In this document: positions 1-9,135 of the stretch, piece after piece
Layout: the number at the start of each line of letters is the position of its first letter
How positions within the stretch are numbered: position 1 is the stretch's first letter
NCBI RefSeq assembly: GCF_035117555.1
Contig: NZ_JAYKPK010000002.1
Coordinates: forward strand, 310,001 to 374,000
Length of the DNA stretch: 64,000 bases
Direction: 5' to 3'
Origin: Yoonia sp035117555
Lineage (GTDB): Bacteria; Pseudomonadota; Alphaproteobacteria; Rhodobacterales; Rhodobacteraceae
Notes under the pieces: generated by a model
Databases searched by the model: none
Seen by the model: the letters and a program-made list of their open reading frames with translations, nothing else
Told to the model about the DNA's origin: nothing
Program-made: the position numbers and the translations under genes

Positions 1-1709
1 CAGAGGTGCGGCTGGCCAATGACGCGCATCTGACGGTCGGGCGCGGAATCACTGTGGATGACCAGTTGCGTACATCCGATCCCGCGATTTTCGCCCTCGG
101 TGAGTGCGTGGAACATAACCAGCAATTGTTCGGCCTTGTCGCGCCGCTCTATGATCAGGCGCGAGTGCTGGCCGAAACCTTGCTGGGGCAACAGGGGGCG
201 TTCAAACCCGTGCAGACCGCGACCAAGCTGAAGGTCACCGGCGTCGATCTGTTCAGCGCCGGTGATTTTGCCGAGGCACCTGGGCGAGAAGATATCGTGT
301 TCCGCGACCCCGGGCGTGGCGTCTATAAACGGCTGATCATCGAAGGCGACCGCCTGATCGGTGCCGTCATGTATGGGGATACCGCTGATGGCGCGTGGTT
401 CTTTGACAAGATCAAGACCGGCGCACCAATCAGCGACCAGCGCGATACGCTGATCTTTGGTCCCGCCTATCAGGGAGGATCCGGCGCGGACCCGTTGGCA
501 GCCGTTGCAGCATTGCCGCTTGAAGCGGAAATTTGCGGCTGCAACGGCATATGCAAAGGCAAGATCATCACGGCCATCGCGGGTGGCGCAAATACGCTGG
601 ATGCGATCCGCACGGTGACCAAGGCGTCTGCCTCTTGCGGGACCTGCACCGGGCTGGTCGAACAGGTCATGGCGCTGACCCTTGGCGATGGATTCACCGC
701 CAATGCCAACCCGCCGATGTGCAAATGCACCGATCACACGCATGAAGACGTGCGCCGGTTGATCAAGTCCATGGCGCTGAAATCCATCCCTGCCGTGATG
801 CAGGAACTGGGATGGCAAACGGTTGGCGGCTGCGCAAGCTGTCGTCCGGCGCTGAATTACTATCTGATTGCCGACTGGCCGCTGGATTATGCCGATGACC
901 GCCAATCGCGCTTCGTCAACGAACGCAACCACGCCAATATCCAGAAAGACGGCACTTATTCGGTGGTGCCGCGCATGTGGGGCGGTGTCACCACCTCTGC
1001 CGAATTGCGCGCCATAGCCGATGCCGCCGATAAATACGCTGTGCCGATGATCAAGGTCACGGGCGGTCAGCGCATTGACCTGCTGGGCGTGCAGAAACAG
1101 GATTTGCCGGCGATCTGGTCGGATTTCAACGCTGCCGGGATGGTATCAGGCCATGCCTATGCCAAGGGGCTGCGGACGGTGAAAACCTGTGTCGGCAAGG
1201 ACTTCTGCCGTTTTGGCACGCAGGATTCTACCGGTCTGGGGATCAAGCTGGAAAAGCTGCTTTGGGGGTCGTGGACACCTGCAAAGGTGAAACTGGGTGT
1301 CTCCGGCTGCCCGCGCAATTGTGCCGAGGCGACCTGCAAGGATATCGGCGTGATCTGCGTCGACAGCGGTTATCAGATCAGCGTGGCGGGTGCTGCGGGG
1401 ATGGATGTGAAAGAAACCGAAGCCTTGATCACCGTCGCGACAGAGGAAGAGGTGCTGGAAGTCACCGCCGCCTTTGTCCAGCTGTACCGCGAGAACGCGC
1501 GCTATCTGCACCGGATATATAAATGGGTCGCCGCTGTCGGGCTGGACTGGTGCCATGACCAGATCAGCGATCCGGTGATCCGGCGCGCGCTTTATGACCG
1601 GTTCATGCTCAGCCAGTCGGTTTATCAGGTTGATCCTTGGGCCGAACTTGCCGCGCGCCCTGCTGATTGGGCGCCGGTGGCTGATTTGACGATAAGGGCG
1701 GCAGAATGA
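1..1709 (+). CDS. nirB: Assimilatory nitrite reductase large subunit (C-terminal ~70%, 5' end outside window)
   Basis: Cytoplasmic siroheme enzyme that reduces nitrite to ammonium with NAD(P)H. The frame is open to the left edge, so the N-terminal FAD/NAD part is mostly missing; about 567 of the usual ~800 residues are visible. Counting from the GTG at position 6, two BFD-like [2Fe-2S] modules follow each other (Cys pairs near residues 178/183 and 210/213, then near 240/242 and 274/277). The ferredoxin-like half domain comes next, then the siroheme/[4Fe-4S] ligands CVGKDFC (~395) and CPRNC (~436). It overlaps nirD by 4 bases. The downstream cysG supplies its siroheme. The family is very clear; only the true start is unknown. 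Confidence 0.96.
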   Translation, partial: EVRLANDAHLTVGRGITVDDQLRTSDPAIFALGECVEHNQQLFGLVAPLYDQARVLAETLLGQQGAFKPVQTATKLKVTGVDLFSAGDFAEAPGREDIVFRDPGRGVYKRLIIEGDRLIGAVMYGDTADGAWFFDKIKTGAPISDQRDTLIFGPAYQGGSGADPLAAVAALPLEAEICGCNGICKGKIITAIAGGANTLDAIRTVTKASASCGTCTGLVEQVMALTLGDGFTANANPPMCKCTDHTHEDVRRLIKSMALKSIPAVMQELGWQTVGGCASCRPALNYYLIADWPLDYADDRQSRFVNERNHANIQKDGTYSVVPRMWGGVTTSAELRAIADAADKYAVPMIKVTGGQRIDLLGVQKQDLPAIWSDFNAAGMVSGHAYAKGLRTVKTCVGKDFCRFGTQDSTGLGIKLEKLLWGSWTPAKVKLGVSGCPRNCAEATCKDIGVICVDSGYQISVAGAAGMDVKETEALITVATEEEVLEVTAAFVQLYRENARYLHRIYKWVAAVGLDWCHDQISDPVIRRALYDRFMLSQSVYQVDPWAELAARPADWAPVADLTIRAAE

Positions 1710-2041
1710 GCAATTTCATCGATATCGCCGCCCTTGCAGACATCCCGCGCCAAGGCGCGCGGCTGGTCAAAACCGCGCAAGGCTGCGTCGCGCTGTTCCG
1801 CACGGCGGATGATCAGGTCTTCGCGCTGGATGACCGCTGCCCGCACAAAGGCGGCCCTTTGTCCGAAGGGATCGTGCATGGCGCGGCTGTGACCTGCCCG
1901 CTGCATGGCTGGGTGTTCGACATGACCACGGGGCAGGCGCAGGGCGCGGATGACGGACAGGTCCAGACCTTCGCCGTGCGGGTTGAGGGCGGTCGAGTGC
2001 TGCTGGATGCGGCCAGCCTCGCGCGGCGGTCGGCGGCATGA
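1706..2041 (+). CDS. nirD: Nitrite reductase small subunit, Rieske-type
   Basis: Small partner of NirB, 111 residues, normal for the family. It has a Rieske fold with the ligand pairs CPHKG (~48) and CPLHGW (~67), so unlike some enterobacterial NirD proteins that lost the cluster ligands it should bind a [2Fe-2S] cluster. The ATG overlaps the nirB stop (ATGA) and its own stop overlaps the nasA start in the same way, indicating translational coupling in one operon. Confidence 0.95.
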   Translation: MSNFIDIAALADIPRQGARLVKTAQGCVALFRTADDQVFALDDRCPHKGGPLSEGIVHGAAVTCPLHGWVFDMTTGQAQGADDGQVQTFAVRVEGGRVLLDAASLARRSAA

Positions 2042-4641
2042 CAGCGCCATTGCGCACGACCTGCCCCTATTGCGGCGTGGGCTGCGGCGTGCTGGTCACG
2101 CCGGATGGCAAGGGCGGTGCATCGGTCAAAGGCGACCCTGACCATCCGGCGAATTTCGGGCGGCTTTGTTCCAAGGGCACGGCCTTGGGCGAAACCTTGG
2201 GGCTGGATCAGCGTATCCTGACGCCGCTGATCGGGGGACAGCCCGCCAGTTGGGATACCACGCTTGATCTGGTCGCCAGTCGTTTCGCGGATACCATCCG
2301 CGACCACGGGCCGGACAGCGTGGCGTTTTACCTCTCCGGCCAGATGCTGACCGAGGATTATTACGCCGCCAACAAGCTGATCAAAGGCTATATCGGCACC
2401 GCCAATGTCGATACCAATTCGCGGCTTTGCATGGCGTCATCTGTCGCGGGTCACAAACGTGCCTTTGGCAGCGATACCGTGCCGGGGACTTACGAAGATA
2501 TTGAAGAGGCCGATCTGGTCGTCCTTGTCGGGTCCAACCTCGCCTGGTGTCATCCGGTGCTGTATCAGCGGCTGGTCGCGGCAAAACACGCGCGCGGCAC
2601 GAAGGTCATCGTGATTGACCCGCGCCGCACCGCGACCTGCGATGGCGCCGATCTGCACCTGGCATTGGCACCGGGCAGCGATGCGGCGCTGTTCAACGCG
2701 GTGCTGGTGGCGCTGGCGGATCGCGGCGCGGTAGATCACAGCTATATCGCGCAGCATGTCAGCGGGTTTGACGATGCTGTGGCTGCCGCCCGCATCTCTG
2801 ACCCCGCGATCACCGGGCTGGCTGCGGATGATCTGGCCTTGTTTCTGGATTGGTTCGTCACAACCGAACGTGTTGTGACAATCTATTCGCAAGGGATCAA
2901 CCAATCCTCCAGCGGCACGGACAAGGTCAATGCCATCCTCAATTGCCATCTGGCAACAGGCCGGATCGGCCGTCCCGGCATGGGTCCGTTTTCCGTCACC
3001 GGCCAGCCCAATGCCATGGGCGGGCGCGAGGTCGGAGGGATGGCCAATACACTTGCCTGCCATCTGGAGATTGAAAACCCCGCCCATCGGCGCGGCGTGC
3101 AGGCGTTCTGGCACAGCCCCGCGATGCCCGAGACAAGCGGCCTGAAAGCCGTCGATCTGTTTCAGGCGGCAGGCGATGGCCGGATCAAGGCGCTGTGGAT
3201 CATCCACACCAACCCCGCCGTATCAATGCCCGATGCCGATGCCGTGGCCCGCGCGATCAAAGCCTGTGATTTCGTCGTGGTCAGCGATGTCACGCAGACG
3301 GATACGACAAGGCTGGCCGATGCGATCCTGCCCGCCACCGTCTGGGGTGAAAAATCCGGCACGGTCACCAATTCCGACCGCACGATCAGCCGCCAGCGCG
3401 CGTTTCTGCCCGCGCCGGGGCAGGCGCGCGACGATTGGCGCATGATTGCTGAGGTTGCTGGGCGGATGGGCTGGGGCGAGGCCTTTGACTGGGCCGATCC
3501 CGCTGCGGTCTTTGCTGAATATGCGCAACTCTCCGGTGTGGCGGGCGATCTGGGCGGGGATTTCGACATCTCGGGGCTGGCGCAGGTGGATTATGACACG
3601 TTGCCGCCGACACGCTGGCCGGTCAACGCGCGCAAGACGGGTGGCAGGTTCTTTGCCAATGGCGGGTTCTATACCCCGGATGCGCGCGCACATATGTTGC
3701 CGATCACCCCGCGCCCGCCAGCGACGCGCACCGGGGCGCGCTATCCGTTCCGGCTCAATACCGGCCGGGTGCGTGATCATTGGCATACGATGACCCGCAC
3801 CGCCCTTGCGCCAAGGCTGAACCAGCATATCGCCGAACCCTATCTGGAAATTCACCCCGTTGATGCCGCCAGCCTCGACCTTGCACCCGCCACGCTCGCC
3901 CATGTTAGCAGCCCGACGGGGCAGGCGATCCTGCGGGTTGCAATCACCGACCGGGTGCAGCGCGGCCAGGTCTTCGCCCCGATGCATTGGACCAGCGACA
4001 CCGCGCCGACCGGGCGCATTGATGCGGTCGTGGCGGCTGTGACCGATCCGGTCTCGGGCCAGCCCGAAAGCAAGGCGGCGGTCGTGGCGATTAAGGCGTT
4101 GAACCCTGCATGGTATGGTTTCGCCGTATCAGCCGGGCCGATCACCCCGGATGCCACCTATTGGGCGCGTGCCCGCCATGCTGGTGGCTGGCGCTGCGAA
4201 CTGGCGGGGCAGACACCGCCCGCAGATTGGGAAAGCTATGCCCGCGCCCTGTTCAACCTGCCCGATGCGACATGCCTGAGCGTCATTGACGCCAAGCGCG
4301 GCACCTATCGTCTGGCGCTGATGGCCGAGGGGCGGACCTTGGCGGCTTTGTTCGTTGCGCCCGACCCGGTACAATTGGCGCGCGGCCATGTGGCGGATCA
4401 GGTTGGGCAGGCGGGGGCGGCCTTGCTTGCCGGGCGTCCCGGTGCAGGTATGGCCGATCCCGGCCCGACGCTTTGCGCCTGTTTTAACATCGGGTTGCAT
4501 ACGATCACCACAGAGATTGCGGCGCAGAACCTGACGTCAGTTGCGCAGATCGGGACGGCCTTGCAGGCGGGGACCAATTGCGGATCGTGCCGCCCGGAAC
4601 TGGCCGCCCTGCTGACCAAGCGGTTGGAGGCAGCGGAATGA
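2038..4641 (+). CDS. nasA: Assimilatory nitrate reductase catalytic subunit with C-terminal BFD [2Fe-2S] domain
   Basis: Molybdopterin enzyme that reduces nitrate to nitrite in the cytoplasm, 867 residues. The N-terminal [4Fe-4S] ligands are Cys9, Cys12, Cys16 and Cys44. Cys near residue 131 in RLCMASS is the likely Mo ligand. The molybdopterin dinucleotide domains fill the rest. The C-terminus carries a BFD-like [2Fe-2S] module (CACFNIG ~817 and NCGSCRPE ~848), as in the Klebsiella NasA type. There is no signal peptide or Tat motif, which fits the assimilatory rather than the periplasmic enzyme. It is coupled by ATGA overlaps to nirD and to the next gene. The electron donor (NasC/NasB-type protein) and the nitrate transporter are not in the window. 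Confidence 0.96.
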   Translation: MTAPLRTTCPYCGVGCGVLVTPDGKGGASVKGDPDHPANFGRLCSKGTALGETLGLDQRILTPLIGGQPASWDTTLDLVASRFADTIRDHGPDSVAFYLSGQMLTEDYYAANKLIKGYIGTANVDTNSRLCMASSVAGHKRAFGSDTVPGTYEDIEEADLVVLVGSNLAWCHPVLYQRLVAAKHARGTKVIVIDPRRTATCDGADLHLALAPGSDAALFNAVLVALADRGAVDHSYIAQHVSGFDDAVAAARISDPAITGLAADDLALFLDWFVTTERVVTIYSQGINQSSSGTDKVNAILNCHLATGRIGRPGMGPFSVTGQPNAMGGREVGGMANTLACHLEIENPAHRRGVQAFWHSPAMPETSGLKAVDLFQAAGDGRIKALWIIHTNPAVSMPDADAVARAIKACDFVVVSDVTQTDTTRLADAILPATVWGEKSGTVTNSDRTISRQRAFLPAPGQARDDWRMIAEVAGRMGWGEAFDWADPAAVFAEYAQLSGVAGDLGGDFDISGLAQVDYDTLPPTRWPVNARKTGGRFFANGGFYTPDARAHMLPITPRPPATRTGARYPFRLNTGRVRDHWHTMTRTALAPRLNQHIAEPYLEIHPVDAASLDLAPATLAHVSSPTGQAILRVAITDRVQRGQVFAPMHWTSDTAPTGRIDAVVAAVTDPVSGQPESKAAVVAIKALNPAWYGFAVSAGPITPDATYWARARHAGGWRCELAGQTPPADWESYARALFNLPDATCLSVIDAKRGTYRLALMAEGRTLAALFVAPDPVQLARGHVADQVGQAGAALLAGRPGAGMADPGPTLCACFNIGLHTITTEIAAQNLTSVAQIGTALQAGTNCGSCRPELAALLTKRLEAAE

Positions 4642-5609
4642 CCCTTGCCCCCTATATCCACGCCATGGGCCGGGGACCGGGCCGCGTGCGCAATCTGACC
4701 GGGCCCGAGGCAGAAGACGCCATGCGCCTGATCCTGTCAGAACAGGCCGACCCGCATGCGACCGGTGCCTTGCTGATGCTGATGCGCTACCGGGGTGAGA
4801 CGCCAGAGGAGATTGCAGGGTTCACCCGTGGCATCCGCGCCACTTTGCCAGCCATGCCGCAGGTCGATCTGGATTGGCCGAGCTATGCCGCCGGTCGGTC
4901 GCGCGGGTTACCGTGGTTCCTGCTTTCCGCCCGGCTGGTCGCGCAAAGCGGCGTGCGGGTCCTGCTGCATGGCTGGAATGCCTGGCAATCCGACGGTGCG
5001 GATGTGCGGTCAGCTTTGCTGCTTGCCGGGATTACACCGGCAAGCGGTCCGGGCGATGCCGCGCGCCTGCTGGACCGGGATGGCATCACCTATCTGCCGG
5101 TCGAATCCTTCGCGCCCCGCGTGTTGGCCCTGTTGCGCCTGCGCGAGGTGTTGGGGCTGAGGTCCTGCATCAACACGGTTTGCCGCGTGATGAACCCGGC
5201 GCAGGCTGATGCGGCAGTGCAGGGCGTGTTCCACCCGCCTTATCGCGATCTGCAACAGGCGGCGGGCGCATTGTTGGGTCAGCCCAACCTCTGCATCCTC
5301 AAAGGTGGCGGCGGCGAATTTGAACGGCACCCGACCAAGGATGTGACCTTGTTCCGGCTGCAAAGCGGTCAACCCCTTACGACAATCCTGCCCGAAATCT
5401 TGCCCGAAACAAGGCGGCTGGCAGATGATCCGCACCCGCCAGAGGCGCTGGCCGCACTCTGGTCTGGTCAGTTGCAGGACCATTTCGCGCAATCTGTCGT
5501 CACCGGCACTGCCGCTGCGGCGCTGATCGCACTGGGTCATCCGCCCACCACAGCGCAGAACGCGGCAGAGACGCTTTGGTCCACACGCCCCCATCTTTTG
5601 CCCGACTGA
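4638..5609 (+). CDS. Anthranilate phosphoribosyltransferase-like (TrpD2/YbiB-type) protein of the nitrate operon
   Basis: A 323-residue protein of the TrpD-like glycosyltransferase superfamily. It has a small helical N-terminal domain (MRLILSEQADPHATGALLMLMRY-like helices, residues ~28-60) and a larger alpha/beta domain with Gly-rich stretches such as LKGGGGEFERHP (~225). The ATG at 4638 overlaps the nasA stop (ATGA), which fixes the start; a longer reading from 4578 would lie inside nasA. The TrpD catalytic signature KHGN is not visible (LLHGWNAW lies where it might be), so true anthranilate transferase activity is unlikely. E. coli YbiB of this superfamily binds nucleic acid. Its role between nasA and cysG is unknown. 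Confidence 0.8.
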   Translation: MTLAPYIHAMGRGPGRVRNLTGPEAEDAMRLILSEQADPHATGALLMLMRYRGETPEEIAGFTRGIRATLPAMPQVDLDWPSYAAGRSRGLPWFLLSARLVAQSGVRVLLHGWNAWQSDGADVRSALLLAGITPASGPGDAARLLDRDGITYLPVESFAPRVLALLRLREVLGLRSCINTVCRVMNPAQADAAVQGVFHPPYRDLQQAAGALLGQPNLCILKGGGGEFERHPTKDVTLFRLQSGQPLTTILPEILPETRRLADDPHPPEALAALWSGQLQDHFAQSVVTGTAAAALIALGHPPTTAQNAAETLWSTRPHLLPD

Positions 5610-5621
5610 AGGAGCCTTGCC

Positions 5622-6995
5622 ATGAAAACTTTCCCGATGTTTCTACAAATGGCTGGTCGCCATGTCGTGATCGTCGGCGGCGGTGAACAAGCTGCGCAAA
5701 AGGCGCGGTTGATGCTCAAGACTGAGGCAAGGCTGGTGCTCATCGCCCCGGACCTCGACCCCGAACTGGCCGATCTGGTTGCGCAAGGGCGCGCCGAACA
5801 GGTGACGACGCTCAACATTAACCTATTCCGCAACGCCGCCTTGGTCTTTGTTGCAACGGGCTGTGTTGGGTTGGATTATGCCGTGCATGCGCTGGCCAAA
5901 GAAGCAGGCGCTTTGGTCAATGTCGTGGACCGGCCCGCGCTTTGCGATGCAGTCACGCCGTCACTGGTGGACCGCGATCCGGTCGTCGTGGCGATTTCCA
6001 CCGAAGGCACCGCCCCCGTGCTGGCCCGCCAGATCAAATCACAAATGGAAACACTGCTCGAACCCGCCTTGGGCGATCTGGCCGCTTTGGCTGGTCGGCT
6101 GCGCCCAGCGGTCGCCCGCGCGATCCCCCGGTCCGAGCGGCGGTTCTTCTGGGATTGGGTGTTCAGCGGCCCACCCCGGCAAGCCATGGCGCGCGGTGCC
6201 GCGCGCGAAGCGGCCAATCTGGTGAAGCAAGCGCTGAGCAATGATGGTCCCGCCCCGGTGCAAGGCGCGATCGCGCTGGTGGGTGCCGGGCCGGGTGCGG
6301 CAGATCTGTTGACGCTGCGCGCGCTGCGCCTGCTGCAAGAGGCGGATGTGATCTATTACGACCGGCTGGTCGACCACGCTGTGCTAGAACTGGCCCGGCG
6401 TGATGCCGAACGGGTGTTTGTCGGCAAAGAGGTCGGCGCTTGCGCCTGGCCGCAGGACAGGATCAACGCTGTGATCGTCGCGGCGGCGAAACAAGGGCGC
6501 AAGGTTGTGCGCCTGAAATCCGGCGATCCGGGGATCTTTGGCCGGCTGGAGGAAGAATGCGCCGCCGCCCGCGCCGCTGGCATTCCGGTCGAGATCGTGC
6601 CGGGCGTCACCGCTGCCAGCGCTGCGGCGGCAAGCCTTGGGCGCGGGCTGACCGAACGCGGCGCGACCGACCGGGTGATGCTGGCCACCGCGACTTGCAA
6701 GCCGGGCGATCCGGACCCCGATTGGGCCGCCATGCTGCAACCCGGTACGACATTGGCGGTCTATATGGGCGTTCAAAAGGCCGCTGCCATGACAGACAGT
6801 TTGCGCCGCGCCGGTGTGCCGATGGCGCTGGAAGTCGACATCGTCAGCCATGCCAGCACCAAAGGCGAGACAATGATCGCCTGCACGCTGGACAGCCTAG
6901 TTGTGACCTTGACCCAAGCCGGTATCGCAAATCCGGCGATCATCTTCATCCGCTGGCCAAAGAACAGGGTGGCGCAGGCAGTGTGCGCAGCATGA
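5622..6995 (+). CDS. cysG: Siroheme synthase, trifunctional
   Basis: Makes siroheme from uroporphyrinogen III. The N-terminal domain (1-~150) is the NAD-dependent precorrin-2 dehydrogenase/ferrochelatase with the nucleotide loop VIVGGGEQAAQKA at ~16. A dimerisation region follows. The C-terminal domain (~210-457) is the SAM-dependent uroporphyrinogen-III C-methyltransferase with VGAGPGAADLLTLRA (~218) and GDPGIFGR (~300). Its 457 residues match the family. An AAGGAG ribosome site precedes ATG 5622, 12 bases after the previous stop. The siroheme serves NirB in this operon. The gene ends facing thiX with only 9 bases between. Confidence 0.96.
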   Translation: MKTFPMFLQMAGRHVVIVGGGEQAAQKARLMLKTEARLVLIAPDLDPELADLVAQGRAEQVTTLNINLFRNAALVFVATGCVGLDYAVHALAKEAGALVNVVDRPALCDAVTPSLVDRDPVVVAISTEGTAPVLARQIKSQMETLLEPALGDLAALAGRLRPAVARAIPRSERRFFWDWVFSGPPRQAMARGAAREAANLVKQALSNDGPAPVQGAIALVGAGPGAADLLTLRALRLLQEADVIYYDRLVDHAVLELARRDAERVFVGKEVGACAWPQDRINAVIVAAAKQGRKVVRLKSGDPGIFGRLEEECAAARAAGIPVEIVPGVTAASAAAASLGRGLTERGATDRVMLATATCKPGDPDPDWAAMLQPGTTLAVYMGVQKAAAMTDSLRRAGVPMALEVDIVSHASTKGETMIACTLDSLVVTLTQAGIANPAIIFIRWPKNRVAQAVCAA

Positions 6996-7004
6996 TTGCT
7001 GTGC

Positions 7005-7742
7005 TCAGCGCGCGCCTTTTGCAAACCATTCGAGAATGGCAAACAGGATCAGGCTCTGTGCCGCCAGCACGACAAGGGCAGCGAACATCAGATCCGTCTG
7101 GCCCCGCCCATTCGCCATCAGCATCAGATAGCCCAGTCCGCGCGACGATCCGACCCATTCGCCGATGATCACAGCAAAAGGCGCATAGACCACCGCCAGC
7201 CGCAACCCCGATGTCAGCGCGGGCAGCGCCTGCGGCACCTGCAACAAGAACAGCCGCCGCAGTGGCGTAGCCTGCATCATTTGCGCCAGATCCTGCAAGG
7301 CCGGCGGCAGGCGCATCAACCCATCGAAGAATGCCGACGTGATCGGAAAATATATTACCAGCGTCACAATCACGATCTTTGACGCCGCCCCATAGCCCAG
7401 CCACAGCGTCAGCACCGGGGCGAGGGCAAAGACCGGCACTGCCTGCGCAAAGATCAGCATCGGCCGCAGCATCAATCGTGCCTGCGGTGACAGCGCCAGG
7501 TTCAGCGCGGTCGCAACGCCAAACACAACCCCGGCCGCCAGACCGACCAGCAGATTGAAAGCCGTAAAGCGCGCATGGTCCCATAACACTGGTGCATTGT
7601 CCCACAGGCTCACCGCGACGCGGGCCGGGCTGGGCAGGATAAAATGCGGCACGCCGCTGAGCCAGACCACAATCTGCCAAAGCGTCAGCGCAAATCCCAG
7701 AGCCAGCAGCGCGCGCGGCGCAGGGGCGCTTAACCAGCGCAT
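7005..7742 (-). CDS. thiX: HMP/pyrimidine ABC transporter permease ThiX
   Basis: Inner-membrane permease of the SsuC/TauC type, 245 residues, with about six hydrophobic segments and the coupling region EWVGSSRGLGYLM (~190). It is the last gene of the thiamine operon and overlaps thiZ by 13 bases. With ThiY and ThiZ it is expected to import formyl-aminopyrimidine or HMP-type precursors for thiamine salvage. The substrate is inferred from the neighbours tenA and thiY and the TPP riboswitch. Confidence 0.88.
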   Translation of the reverse strand: MRWLSAPAPRALLALGFALTLWQIVVWLSGVPHFILPSPARVAVSLWDNAPVLWDHARFTAFNLLVGLAAGVVFGVATALNLALSPQARLMLRPMLIFAQAVPVFALAPVLTLWLGYGAASKIVIVTLVIYFPITSAFFDGLMRLPPALQDLAQMMQATPLRRLFLLQVPQALPALTSGLRLAVVYAPFAVIIGEWVGSSRGLGYLMLMANGRGQTDLMFAALVVLAAQSLILFAILEWFAKGAR

Positions 7743-8464
7743 CTGGCCGTCGATGAAAGATGCAGCCGGGCCATCAGGTTTGCCTGCGCTGCCAGCGTCG
7801 TGGTCGCATGATAATCGCGCGGCGTCTCCGTTTCCGGCAGGTCCAGCCGGTCCGCACCATCCGGCCCCAGAAGCCAGGCGCGATCGGACAGGCGCACCGC
7901 CTCCAGCGGGTCATGGGTGATCAGGATCACATTGCGCCCGACAAGCAGCTTGGCCGCCAGATCCTGCATCGCCAGCCGCGTGACCGTATCAAGGGCTGAA
8001 AACGGCTCGTCCAGCACCACCACCGGACAATCCTCGATCAGGATACGGGCGAGCGCGACACGCTGACGTTGCCCGCCGGACAGGGCGGCGGGGCGGCGGG
8101 ACTCCATCCCGGCAAGCCCGACCTGCGCCAAAAGCCTATGGGCGCGGTCCTTGTCTGGGCGTTGACCGCGCAGTCGCGCGCCGATGGTGACATTCTGCAC
8201 CAGATCGGCCCAAGGCAAAAGCGGCGCATCCTGCGCCAGCATCGCCACGCGGCCTGCCAGCGGCAGACCGTCGCTTGGCTGCAACCGGCCATCAAGCCGA
8301 TAGGCTCCGGGCAGCCCTGCAATCAGCCGCGCAATCGTGGATTTGCCCACACCTGACCGGCCCAGCAGGCAGGACCAGCCCCGCGCAGGCAGGTCCAGTG
8401 CCAGATTGCGGATCAGACAGGCATTGCCCAACCACAGATCCCCTTGCAGGCAAAGCGCTGTCAT
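7730..8464 (-). CDS. thiZ: HMP/pyrimidine ABC transporter ATPase ThiZ
   Basis: Cytoplasmic ABC ATPase, 244 residues. Walker A is GRSGVGKST (~36), the signature is LSGGQRQRVALARI (~123) and Walker B is VVVLDEPFSALD (~147), all intact. Its ATG overlaps the tenA stop (ATGA) and its end overlaps thiX. It energises the ThiXYZ importer in the riboswitch-controlled operon. It resembles the taurine/sulfonate class of ATPases, so the thiamine assignment rests on context. Confidence 0.88.
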   Translation of the reverse strand: MTALCLQGDLWLGNACLIRNLALDLPARGWSCLLGRSGVGKSTIARLIAGLPGAYRLDGRLQPSDGLPLAGRVAMLAQDAPLLPWADLVQNVTIGARLRGQRPDKDRAHRLLAQVGLAGMESRRPAALSGGQRQRVALARILIEDCPVVVLDEPFSALDTVTRLAMQDLAAKLLVGRNVILITHDPLEAVRLSDRAWLLGPDGADRLDLPETETPRDYHATTTLAAQANLMARLHLSSTARCAG

Positions 8465-9135
8465 CCGCCCGCAAGGCCCATCTGCCAGAAATCGGCTTCC
8501 AGCCGGGTGGCCATGTCAAAATGCCGGGCCAGCCGGGTAAACCGTGGCAGATCCGCCCAATCCGGCCTCAGCCGATGCACCAGCGAGTCATCGATCAGCG
8601 CGCCGACGTCATGGCACAGCGCCTGATATTCCGTCCCGGCATAGGTTTCGATCCATTCGGCATATGGCCCGCCATGGCCTGCCAGACGTGCGCCGATTTC
8701 GCCATATCCCAGTACGCAGGGCGCAAGGGCGGCCATCAGATCCAGAAAATCACCGGAATAGCCTGCTTCCAGCACATAGCGGGTATAGGCCAGATTTGCC
8801 GGTGCTTCCTGCGTAGCTGCCAATGCGGCGGCATTGATCCCCTCCTTGGCGCAGATCCGCAGATGCAACGGCATTTCATCGCGCACCAAGGCCTGCATAA
8901 TCGCGGCGGCGGTCTGCATTTCTGCCAAAGTCTCGGCCTTCGTGACGGCCAACGCCCAGGCACGCGCGAAATGGATCAGGAAAATATAATCCTGCCGCAG
9001 ATAATGCAGGAACTGCGCGCGCGGCAGATCGCCTGTCCGCAGCCCTTCGACAAAGGCGTGATGCGTGTAGGCCTGCCATCCGGGCGTTGCCACGCGCCAC
9101 AGCCGGAACGCCGCACCATAATCCGGCGCGCTCAT
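8461..9135 (-). CDS. tenA: Aminopyrimidine aminohydrolase / thiaminase II TenA
   Basis: All-helical enzyme of the TenA/PQQC family, 224 residues. It hydrolyses aminopyrimidine breakdown products of thiamine to HMP for salvage. Visible family marks are the N-terminal helix with HHAFVEGLRTGDLP (~25), the YLRQDYIFL stretch (~43), and a Cys in LAPCVLGYGEIG (~138), where the catalytic Cys is expected. It overlaps thiY upstream and thiZ downstream by 4 bases each. Its place between the importer genes supports a route of uptake, deamination and reuse. Confidence 0.92.
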   Translation of the reverse strand: MSAPDYGAAFRLWRVATPGWQAYTHHAFVEGLRTGDLPRAQFLHYLRQDYIFLIHFARAWALAVTKAETLAEMQTAAAIMQALVRDEMPLHLRICAKEGINAAALAATQEAPANLAYTRYVLEAGYSGDFLDLMAALAPCVLGYGEIGARLAGHGGPYAEWIETYAGTEYQALCHDVGALIDDSLVHRLRPDWADLPRFTRLARHFDMATRLEADFWQMGLAGG

